Below, piece by piece: positions 51,482 through 61,400 of a stretch of 64,000 bases of DNA (the stretch's first letter is position 1; each line of letters begins with the position of its first letter). The notes beneath the pieces were generated by a model. The model saw only the letters and a program-made list of their open reading frames with translations, was not told the origin of the DNA and did no database searches. Made by a program: the position numbers and the translations under genes. Source of the stretch: Myotis daubentonii (taxonomy: Eukaryota; Chordata; Mammalia; Chiroptera; Vespertilionidae); assembly GCF_963259705.1 (NCBI RefSeq), contig NC_081844.1, positions 110,856,965-110,920,964 on the forward strand, read 5' to 3'.

Positions 51482-52482
51482 CTAGGGGCCCGGTGCACGA
51501 AATTCGTGCACTGGGTATGTGTGTGTGGGGGGGGGGAGTGTCCCTCAGCCCAGCCTGCCCCCTCTCACATACTGGGAGCCCTCAGGCGTTGACCCCCATC
51601 ACCCTCCAATCGCAGGATCGGCCCCTTGCCCAGGCCTGACGCCTCTGACAGAGGCGTCAGGCCTGGGCAGGGGACCCTCATTTCCCCCCATCACTGGTTC
51701 TGCCCCTAGCCCAGCCTGATGCCTCTGGCCCAGGCATCAGGCCTGGGAAGGGGACCCCCAGACCCCTCCGATTGCTGGCTCTGCCCCTTGCCCAGGCCTG
51801 ATGCCTCAGCCAGAGGCGTAGACCCCCATCACCCTCTGATCACCTGATCGGCCCCTTGCCCAGGCCTGATGCCTCCGCCAGAGGAGTTCACCCTCATCAC
51901 CCTCCGATCACCAATCACCGGATCGGCCCCTTGACCAGGCCTGAGGCCTCCGGCAGAGGTATCAGACCTGGGCAGGGGACCCCCAGCTCCCCATGGTTGC
52001 AGGCTCCGCCCCTGCCCAGGCCTAATGCCTCTGGCTGAGGCGTCCGGCTCGGGCAGCGGGGACCCGTAGCTGCAGCGGCCCCGCGATCGTGGGCTCCGCT
52101 TTAGGCCCAGGCAAGGGACCCCTAGCTCCCGGGACTGCCAGCTTCGACCGTGCCCAGCTCCCATCGCTGGCTCCACCCCTACTTCCTGCTATCACTGGCC
52201 AGGGCGGCAAAGGCGCCTGATTCTCCGATCATGGCTGGGGGGGTGCTGCCTGGGAGGCTCTTAGCTCCCCCCTGTGTTTCCAATCACTGTCAGTGGCAGG
52301 GGGCTTCTTCCTGCTTTCCCTTTCGCCTCCCTGCATTGTGCCTACATATGCAAATTAACCGCCATCTTTTTGGCAGTTAACTGCCAATCTTAGTTGGCAG
52401 TTAATTTGCATATAGCCCTGATTAGCCAATGAAAAGGGTATCGTCGTACGCCAATTACCATTTTTCTCTTTTATTAGTGTAG

Positions 52483-52483
<1 letters not shown>
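51482..52483 (-). mobile_element. Non-autonomous Helitron (HeliBat-like), both termini intact
   Basis: Read on the minus strand the element begins TCTACACTAATAAAAG and ends with a 9-bp stem hairpin (GTGCACGAA/TTCGTGCAC, plus 51493-51511) followed by GGGCCCCTAG. It is flanked by A on the 5' side and T on the 3' side. This is the Helitron signature: 5'-TC, 3' hairpin plus CTRR, insertion between A and T, no target duplication. About 1 kb, with no Rep/helicase coding. It contains internal inverted repeats, including a 43-bp one at 51627-51669. Helitrons of this type are characteristic of vespertilionid bats. Confidence 0.9.

Positions 52484-52525
<42 letters not shown>
52484..52525. repeat. (CA)n microsatellite between two Helitron ends
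   Basis: About 20 CA units, starting at the 5' end of the younger Helitron and ending at the CTAG of the older element. Confidence 0.95.
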
Positions 52526-52529
<4 letters not shown>

Positions 52530-52815
52530 AGGCCCAGGTGCGTGAGTAGCTCGCTCCCCCTGCCTCAGCTGGCTGCCCCGCCGGCCTCTGCTCACAGCTT
52601 GCACCCGCCCGTCCACTGTGAGAGCCGCTGCTCGTTTGGTCCTGACGGCCACAGGCCTTTTATATAAGAAGGAGCAGCCGGGGCCTCCTCAGCGGCAGCT
52701 GGTGGGACCCAGGCTCCCCGAGGACGCAATGCAGGTGCCTCCGTGCCTGTGACGCACCCCCAACCAGGCGCCTGAACACGGGCATTTATTCTCTGATGGC
52801 CCCGCGGGTCTGAGA
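52526..52815 (-). mobile_element. Older Helitron-like element, degenerate 3' end
   Basis: On the minus strand it ends ...CACGCACCTGGGCCTCTAG followed by T, matching the younger element's terminal block with a decayed hairpin (GCGAG...CTCACGC). The body includes gcatttattctctgatgg and cctcctcagcggcagctgg (plus-strand reading). The body 52665-52815 recurs inverted at 53553-53700. The 5' limit is uncertain because a SINE abuts. Confidence 0.45.
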
Positions 52816-52942
52816 TGGAGGGAGAAAGGAGAGGGAGAGAGAGAGGCACCCATGACACCGGGCCTGTGCCCTGACCGGGAATCGAACCGTGACCTCTCGG
52901 TTCATAGGTCGAAGCTCAACCACGGAGCCACACGGCCGGGCT
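52816..52942 (-). mobile_element. Ves SINE, reverse, internally deleted
   Basis: gagaaaggagagggagag, then the head part gggaatcgaaccgtgacc, 'ggttcataggtcg' and terminal 'gagccacacggccgggc'. The 'ctgcctcctgcacgcc' middle is missing. Confidence 0.8.
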
Positions 52943-53103
52943 GGGGTGACGGCTTTCTAAGTCGGGGCTGAGGCCGCGGTTTGGGGGGTGAACCAGAAAG
53001 GCCACTCTGAGTGAGGACCAGGCGGGGGGGAGGGGGGGGGCCTGGGGGCCTGACACGGGAACAGCGGAGTAGAGGCCCTGAGGGGGGGCCAGGCGAGATC
53101 TGG

Positions 53104-53412
53104 GAACGTGGGGGACAGTGGGGGAGGGGGGGACAGCGGGGGAGGGGGAGGGACAGCGGGGGAGGGGGGACAGCGGGGGAGGGGGAGGGACAGCAGGGGA
53201 GGGGGAGGGACAGCGGGGGAGGGGGGACAGCAGGGGAGGGGGAGGGACAGCAGGGGAGGGGGACAGCGGGGGAGGGGGAGGGACAGCAGGGGAGGGGGAG
53301 GGACAGCGGGGGAGGGGGGAGGGACAGTGGGGGAGGGGGGACAGCGGGGGAGGGGGAGGGACAGCGGGGGAGGGGGAGGGACAGCAGGGGAGGGGGAGGG
53401 ACAGCGGGGGAG
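53104..53412 (+). repeat. G-rich minisatellite (gggacagcgggggaggg), ~17-20 bp unit
   Basis: About 16 tandem units of ggggagggggagggacagc with variants acagtg and acagca. The plus strand has dozens of G-runs of five or more, so G-quadruplex formation is likely. It lies midway between the divergent MAFK and INTS1 promoters. Confidence 0.95.
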
Positions 53413-53552
53413 GGTGGAGCTGCAGGATGGACCGTCTTGAGAGAACAGGCCTTGGTCCTTGGTAGGTAGAAACCAGGTGAGGGTCTCAGGCTGAGGTGAC
53501 CCGCCGGAAGCCTGGGGCCTCTGGACGCAGCAGCCCCCCCCCCCCTCGCCGT

Positions 53553-53700
53553 CTCAGACCCGCGGGACCATCAGAGAATAAACGCCCGTCAGGCGCCTGG
53601 TGGGGGGCGCGTCACAGGTACAGGGACACCTGCGTGCGTCCACGGGGCCCTGGGTCCCCACCTGCTGCCGCTGAGGAGGCCCTGGCCGCTCCCCCTTCCT
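53553..53700 (+). mobile_element. Inverted second copy of the older Helitron-like body
   Basis: The run cgtctcagacccgcggg...gctgaggaggccctggccgctcc matches the reverse complement of 52665-52815 at roughly 85% by eye. The homology stops at both ends and no terminal CTAG hairpin is found. Confidence 0.6.
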
Positions 53701-53709
53701 GTGCTGGAG

Positions 53710-55035
53710 GCTGAGCCCCAGGCGGCAGCCCTCCCCTGCGATCTGAGCCCCAGGGCTGCTGCCGCCTCAGAATCCCGTGAGGGAGAGATGGTCCACCCGA
53801 CCCCACGCCTCTGACCCCCGCACCCTGACCCCCGCACCCTGGGCTCCTCCCGGCCGGTCTGTGAGACAGTCCCGGGGAGACTGCCCTTGAGCACAGTGAA
53901 CGGCTCTGACGTGGGTGCAGGTGCCCGCAGGAGAGCAGCCACTGCCCGCAGGGTCCGGAGGCCGGAGGGCTTCACGGAGGAGGGGGCGGAGCTGGAGGCT
54001 GGGCTTGGAAGGATGAGGAGGAGGAGGCTGTGGGGGGAGAGGGTGGAGGACCGCGCGGAGGAGGGGGGAGGAGGGGCGGGTGTGGGCCTGGGCCGTGGGG
54101 ACCTGTGCTGGGCAGGGGAGGCTGGGACAGCCCTGGGCAGGGCACTCTCCTTTTCCTGCGCGACGATTTCCATAACTGCAAACCCGGAACACGTGGCCTG
54201 CCCTCCGCGTAACCACGGGAACCGCTTGGGTGTCCTGCCCAGACTTGGTCCACCGTAAACATTATTATTGATTTTGAGAGGAAGGGAGAGGGAGAGGGAG
54301 ACCCATGATAAGCCTCCTGGGCCACAGGTGGGTGTTCAACCCCTGGGCCGTGCGGGCCAGGCCGCTCTGTCCACGTTTAGAGCGACCTGGCCGCGCCCAC
54401 GTGCTGGTCCCTAACCGCTTCCTCCCCAGCCGGCCGGCCCTTGGCAGCAGCTTCTGGACGCCCGGGGGCTGCACTGACCCGTCCAGTTGCTGGACACCCG
54501 ACGATGACTCCTGCCAGCCCGCCAGCCCCGCCAGCAGATCCGAACACCGTTTCACAGCTCTGACCCGGCGGCTTCGGTTCCCTGGGGTCCCGCTCCCCCA
54601 TGCGCCATGTGGGGGGTCAGCTCTTAGGGACCCCATGGCTCCCCCAGAGGAGGTCGCGGGCAAGGGCCGGGCTTTGGGCCAGGCTGTTGCTCCAGGTTCC
54701 TTGCTCCTGGTGGGGAGACGGCTGCTGAGGCCCTAGGATGGCCCGAGACCCCCAAGAAGAGGAGGCGGCTGGGTCGCTGTGACAGTGACCCCCGCGCAGG
54801 CCAGGAGCCCCAGGCTGTGATGAGGGGCGGCCTCCATGCCCAGGGACCCGCTGGAGTTGGCAAGTCCCTCCTGCTCTGACGCTGTGTCCCCTGGGCCCCT
54901 CCTGCCTCCCACGTGGGGACCCCAGAGCCTCCCCGGGACCCACAAATGGGAGAGCAGGTCTCTGAAGGTCCCGCATGTAGACGAGAACCCCGAGGCCACC
55001 GGACAGACACCCGCGGCTGCGGGGCAGCGCCAGCC
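53710..55035. other. INTS1 upstream region, no gene; SINE trace
   Basis: GC-rich. A degraded reverse Ves SINE remnant lies at about 54259-54335 (tattgattttgagaggaag, then ggtgggtgttcaaccc). No gene recognised. Confidence 0.5.
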
Positions 55036-55040
55036 TCCCG

Positions 55041-55059
55041 CCGCCAGAGGGCGCTGCAG
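55041..55059 (+). promoter_or_regulatory. CTCF-like motif near INTS1 promoter
   Basis: CCGCCAGAGGGCGCTGCAG is a very close CTCF core match in forward orientation, about 100 bp upstream of the ETS pair. Confidence 0.55.
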
Positions 55060-55132
55060 GCCCCGCGCAGGCGCCGCAGCCCCTCTCGCCTCCGTGCCCA
55101 CCCTCCCCGCCGCGTTGTTTTGCTTCTGGTTT

Positions 55133-55442
55133 TTCCGGAAGTTGATTCGCTAAAGTCGACTTCCGGTTCCGGGGTAGAGCCTTGGCGGTGGCAGCGGCGG
55201 GGCGATCGGTGCCGTGCGTAGCTGGCTTGGGTTCGCTGCTGCCGGCGGCCCCGACCCCCAGGCGGCTCTCAGGCGGCGCTCGCGCGGCTCCTTCGGGCCC
55301 GCTCCGCCCGGCGGGGCCCGTTCGCCCCCGGCCCGAGGCCGGCGTGGCCGCGGGACGAATGAATGAGCGAGCGGGCGAGCGCTCGCCTGGCGCCGGTGTC
55401 CCCCGGTGACGGCCCCGCGCGGGGCGGCGAGCAGGCGACGCG
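55133..55442 (+). promoter_or_regulatory. INTS1: INTS1 promoter and 5'UTR
   Basis: CpG island beginning at about 55020. An inverted pair of ETS sites, CCGGAAGT at 55135-55142 and ACTTCCGG at 55159-55166, sits at the likely start. There is no TATA box. The following 'cttggcggtggcagcggcgg' suits a housekeeping 5'UTR. Transcription probably starts near 55160-55190 and the 5'UTR runs to the ATG at 55443. An upstream in-frame start is not evident. Confidence 0.6.
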
Positions 55443-58400
55443 ATGAACCGCGCCAAGGCCCCGGCCGTGCGCAGGCCCAGCGCCGCGGCCAAGACCTCAG
55501 GTGCGCGCTCCCCCTGCGGCGGCGCCCGCCGGTGCCCTGGCCGCTACGGGCTGCGGGAGGCGGCGGGGACCCAGGCCTCGCCCTTTGCCAGCTGGGGCCG
55601 CGGGCACGCAGCTTGGCCTCGGTGCCCGGAGTCCCCGTCTCAGACCCGGTGCCCGGCTGGCAGGCGGCGCCGACCCTCGGCATCCGCCGGGGACCCCGTG
55701 CCCTGCCCCCGGGCCCCCGCTGGGCCCCCGAGGTGGCGGGAGGTGGGACCCGGCCCGGTCCCCCGCCCCGGCCGCTGGGTGAAGGCGCACGCGTCCCCCC
55801 TCCCCCCGCAGGGCACCCTCCGCCCGGCGACTTCATCGCCCTGGGCTCCAAGGGCCAGGCCAGCGACTCCAAAGCGGCGTCGGCCCTGCTGAAGCCCGCG
55901 GCCCCCGGCCTGCCGTCCGAGCGCAAGAGGGATGCGGCCGCCGGCGCCTCGTCCCTGCCCGGCCTGGCCAAGCGCCCCAAGCTGCCCGCCACGCCCCCGC
56001 TGAGTGCCCTGGGCCGCCTGGCCGAGGCCGCGGTGGCGGAAAAGCGCGCCATCTCTCCGTCGATTAAAGAGCCGTCCGTGGTCCCCATCGAAGGTCAGTC
56101 GGAGCCCAGACTCCCCCTGAGGATGTCGCCCACCCCGTCCCTCCCCCGGGATCCGGGGGCCACTTCCAGGCCAGCACTGGGGGGGGGGGGCTGCACCTCT
56201 TGGGCCTCCGAATTCTGTCGGGGTGCGGTGACCAGGACAGGCGCAGCCCCGGGTCCTGTTGTTGACACAAAGCCTCCAGTTCTGCAGCCCACCTGCCCCG
56301 CTTCCTGCCTCGCGTCCCCATGGATCCTACCCGGTGGCTCCGTGACCCGTAGGTCAGATCTGTCAGCTGTCAAGGGCCGCAGAGGCTGGGCGTCTAGGTG
56401 CTCGCTGACAGCTGTGGGGAGGGGCCGCCAGGGAGCTGCAGTGGGAACCCGGCCTCGTGGAGGGCGGAGGGCTCACAGGCAGAGGGTCCTGGAGAAGGAC
56501 CGCCAGGCGGAGGCCCGCGCCCGCCCGGCAGCTGGAGCTGCGCTCGGGGAACAGCGAGGCTGGGCGCACGCAGGGGTCAGGGGTCAGGCCGGCGGTGGGG
56601 GGAGGCTTGCGCTGGACTTGGTGCCACTAGGGACCCCGGGGACCGCAGGGTCGGGGACACAGCTTTGGGAGTGAGTCAGGCGACAGCTGCCCCGGCCCCT
56701 GACCCTCGTTCAGGGGCCTCACCTGGGCCCCTCGCGCTGGTGGAGCCTGAGCGTCTGCAGGGCTGAGGCCGCGACGCTCACTTACTGCCTGAGCTCCCTT
56801 TGTTTTTAGCATCACCTCCCTGGAGGGTGGCTGTGAAGATAAAAGTGAAATGTGGTTATTTAAGAACATTCTGGATGGTAACCGACTTTATAGTTTTTTT
56901 ATTGGTTTGAGAGAGAGAGAGAGAGAGGAAGGGAGAGAGAAACATCGATCGCTGCCTCCTGCACGACCCCCACGGGGATGGAGCCCAGCCCCCGGGCCTG
57001 GGCCCCGACTGGGAATTGAAGGGCCGCCTCTCGTTGCCGGGAAGACGCTCAGCCAGCGGAGCCGCACAGCCCGGCACGATTTCCGCAGAACAGGGAGGAG
57101 GCTGCTCCGCTGTTTAACGTCCGGCCTTGAGGGTGTCGTCAAGGCGGGACCCTGCTCGCTCCCAGTCCCTCCGACCCGCCCTGTGGGCACCGAGCAGGGG
57201 CAGTGAGGGTGGAGATCAGACGGCACTCTGTGGGGAAGCAGGTGCCAGGGCTAAGTCTGCAGCTGAGGAAGTTAAGAGAACGAATGGGTGAAACTCAAAG
57301 GGCTCTTTGCAAAGACACTCAGGTGTCCCCACAGTGAGTGTGTGAGTGTGAGTGGGTGAGTGTATGTGTGTAAGTGTGAGGCACAGACCACCCACGCAGC
57401 GGCCGCCACTGGAAGGAAAAGTAAGGCTCCGAATGGCATTGTGCTAACTAATTTGAAAACCTGGGACGGATTGAACAACTTGTAGAAAAACAGATGTGCT
57501 GCGGGAGAAGCCGGGGGAGGTGTGGGAGGCAGGGAGGTCAGGAGGCGGCTGGTCCGCACGTGGGCCATCCGCGCCGCGCCTGCCTGGCCGTCACTGTCCT
57601 GCCCCCACCTGCCGGGGACTGCTGTTCCTGGAGCAGCCAGCGGGGCCATCGCCCGAGACCCTCGCTTCGGGGCGGTCGGGCCCGTGGCTTTGGGGGGAAC
57701 CTGATGGGCAGCCTCTGCGCCTCCTGCTCCGCAGTCCCGCCCCCGGCGCTGCTGGACGAGATCGAGGCTGCCGAGCTGGAGGGCAACGACGACAGGATCG
57801 AGGGCGTGCTGTGCGGGGCCGTGAAGCAGCTCAAGGTCACCCGGGCCAAGCCCGACAGCGCCCTGTACCTGAGCCTCATGTACCTGGCCAAGACCAAGCC
57901 CAACATCTTCGCCACAGAGGGGGTCATCGAGGTGAGGGGGCGGGGGAGCAGGCCGAGGGCCGTGCGGCTGCCCCCTCCCAGCCACGCACACCCTCCCCCC
58001 AGCAGCTGGCTCTGCCCGTGTGCAGGGAGGCTGACCCGCGCGCCGTCTCCTACAGGCTCTCTGCAGCCTCCTGCGGCGGGACGCCTCCATCAACTTCAAG
58101 GCCAAGGGCAACAGCCTGGTGTCCGTGCTGGCCTGCAGCCTGCTCATGGCCGCGTACGAGGAGGACGAGAACTGGCCCGAGATCTTTGTCAAGGTGGGTC
58201 CCCCCCTGCTGTGGGGTGAAGAGGACCGAGTGCCCCGGGAGAGGAGGGGAAAGAAGCAAACAGCGTTCCCTCGGGGGTGGCCGTCTGATGGCCCTGCACG
58301 GGCCGCTGGCGGGTTCCTGGGAGCCCCCTCCAGGCGGCTGGCGGCGTGTGGGAAAGCACTTGCCTGGCTTCTCCCCGCGGCCCAGCGCTCGAGCTGCCCG

Positions 58401-61400
58401 GGGGCCTGGACGCCAGCCTCTGTCCCCGCAGGTGTACATCGAGGACTCCCTGGGGGAGCGGATCTGGGTGGACAGCCCGCACTGCAAGGCGTTCGTGGAC
58501 AACATCCAGACGGCGTTCAACACCAGGATGCCCCCCAAGAGCATGCTCCTGCAGGGGGAGGCCGGGCGCAGCGGAGGCGACCTCAGTGCTGGTGAGAAGC
58601 CGGTCCGGCTGGGGAGGGAGCGGGGTTTTCAGCGGAAGGGGTGCTGGGGTTACTCCCGCCAGGGAGCCCGGCATTAGGGGCGTAGGTGCTCACGGGACAG
58701 GCGGGTGCATGTTCCATGAGGCCTCCATCTGCAGGGAGCAGCCCGCACCCCTCCCTCACTGAGGAGGAGGACAGCCAGACGGAGCTGCTGATTGCCGAGG
58801 AGAAGCTGAGCCCGGAGCAGGAGGGCCAGCTCATGCCCAGGTAGGGTGCGGCCCGGCCCCCGCTGTGAGTGTGAGTGTGTCAGTGTGTGTGTGTGTGTGT
58901 GTGTGTGAGTGTCAGTGTGTGTGTGTGAGAGTGAGTGTGCATGTGTGTGTGTATGTGTGTGAGTGAGTGAGTGTGAGTGGGTGAGTGTGTAAGTGTGTGT
59001 CTGTGTGTGAGTGTACATGTGTGTGTGTCAGTGTGTGTGTGAGTGGGTGAGTGTATGTGTGTAAGTGTGTGTGTGTGTGTGTGTGTGCGTGTGTGGCTGG
59101 CTGGCTGGAAGGCAGACGGTGGGCTCGGAGGAGAGCCGCCCTCCCTCCCTCCTGCCTCCTCCCTTCCTCCCCTCTGGCCTAGGTATGAAGACCTCACGGA
59201 GAGTGTGGAGGAGTATGTTCTGGACATGCTGCGGGACCAGCTCAACCGGCGCCAGCCCATTGACAACGTCTCGCGGAACCTCCTGCGGCTCCTCACCTCC
59301 ACCTGCGGCTACAAGGAAGTGCGGCTGATGACGGTGCAGAAGCTGGAGATGTGGCTGCAGAACCCCAAGGTGAGGGCGGCACACGGGTCGCCCCCTGGGC
59401 CCGGCCTGTGGCCGAGTCTCGGGGCTGGTGGTGACTCGGCCTCCCTGCAGCTGACGCGGCCGGCCCAGGACCTGCTGATGTCCGTGTGCATGAACTGCAA
59501 CACGCACGGCGCCGAGGACATGGACGTCATCTCCCACCTGATCAAGATCCGCCTCAAGCCCAAGGTTCTCCTCAACCACTACATGCTCTGCATCAGGTGC
59601 GGCCGGGGCGGGGGGGGGCGGCCGGGGCGGGGGGGCGGGAGGGGCCTGGGGCAGCCCGGCTCGTGCTCACCCGCCGCCCACCTGCTCGGCCCATGTCCAG
59701 GGAGCTGCTGAACGCGCACAAGGACAACCTGGGCACCACCATCAAGTTCGTGATTTTCAACGAGCTGTCCAACGCCCGGAACCCGAACAACATGCAGATC
59801 CTGTACACGGTGCTGCAGCACAGCGCGGAGCTGGCCCCCAAGGTAGGGCGGCCGCTGGGCGTCACGTGCCGCCGCCTGGGACCCACCACCGGTTGGAGAG
59901 GGCGCCGGCCTCATCGCCGAGCCAGCTGTTTAGCCGAAGCCGCGTGTGGCGCCCAGCGCGTGGGAGAACGCGCGAAGGGGTGGCGGGCCGTGCCCAGGGC
60001 ACTGGGAGCACTTGAGTCTGTCTGACTCGCACTCAGCTCCAGAGGGTCCCTTACGTGTCCCTCGGCCCTCCTGGCACTGGCCTGGGGCCCAGCAGTGAGT
60101 CTTGTGTTCAGTGTCCCTTCTGAGGAGACCTAAGAACAGCACTCCTGTGACTAACGTGCCAGGTTTTGAACCACTTGGTCGTATGTGAAAAATCCGTGCG
60201 GACACTGCCAGACGTCACCGCTGCCCTCTCGTCCCGTAGCCGCTGTCAGGAGAGGTGGTGGCCAGGGGTCTGCTTGGAGTTGGTGTGGGGCTGAGCCGGC
60301 TGCTCAGCCCGAGGGCTTGGGTGCCCTGCAGCCCGTGTCTGCTGTCATCTGTCCCCTCACTGAGCAGGGACCGGCTCCCACAGGGCAGCTGCCGGCGGGG
60401 GGCGAATACGATGCAGAGCTGCTCTCGAGGCTCGTCCGGCGGCCTGGGATCGGGCGGGGTGGGTCCACGCTGGGCGTGACTGCGCATTAGCACGCCCTGT
60501 GGGGCTTTGGAAAAACAGGCGGCACCGTGTCCTGGAAGGGCTGGGGGCTCTGGCAGGGCCGAGCCAGGCCCTGGGGGCGGGCCTGGGGCGCTGGCGCTGG
60601 CGCTGAGCTCCCTGCTGGTCTCTCCCCAGTTCCTGGCGATGGTGTTCCAGGACCTGCTGACCAACAAGGACGACTACTTGCGGGCCTCGCGGGCCCTGCT
60701 GCGGGAGATCATCAAACAGACCAAGCACGAGATCAACTTCCAGGCCTTCTGCCTGGGGCTCATGCAGGAGCGCAAGGAGCCGCAGTACCTGGACATGGAG
60801 TTCAAGGTGGGCGCTCACGCTCGCTGCCTCTCAGCTACACACAGTGCCCACGTGTGCAGGCCAGTCCCAGGGGGCAGCGGGCTCCGTCCTGTGAGGACCA
60901 GGGAGGGGCTGGCCAGGGACCCCTCTGGGCTGGGTGTGGCGGTGGGGACAGATGGGAGCTGGCGGGCCAGGGAGCCAGGGGATGGGGACTGCGGGCTGGG
61001 TCTGCTCTGGGTGGGATTTAGAGAGAGCGACGGGGTGGAGGGAGGTTAAACGCAGGGATTGGGGCCGGGTGTGGAGGACGTCACATGCCACGCAGGCGAG
61101 TTGGCACAGGGCCGTGTGGTGCACGCTTCTCCGGGGCAGGGCCGTGTGGTGCACGCTTGTCCAGCCCTATTGGCTGCATCTCCTTCCCACAGGCTCTTGG
61201 TCCCTTGACCTCCTCCCGCCTGGCCCTCTCCTGGGACGGGCTTTCCCAGCGCCCTATGGACCGGTGTCCTGTCCAGCGGCCGGAGTGCTAGGCCTGGGGT
61301 GAGGCCTGGGTGTAAGCCGCTGTGCTGGGCTGTGCTTGCAGGAGCGGTTCGTGGTGCACATCACAGACGTGCTGGCCGTGTCCATGATGCTGGGCATCAC

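Noticed and set aside
53011..53469. Gly/Arg-rich open frames in all three forward frames
   Set aside because: Translation of the G-rich minisatellite; frames stay open because the unit lacks stops.
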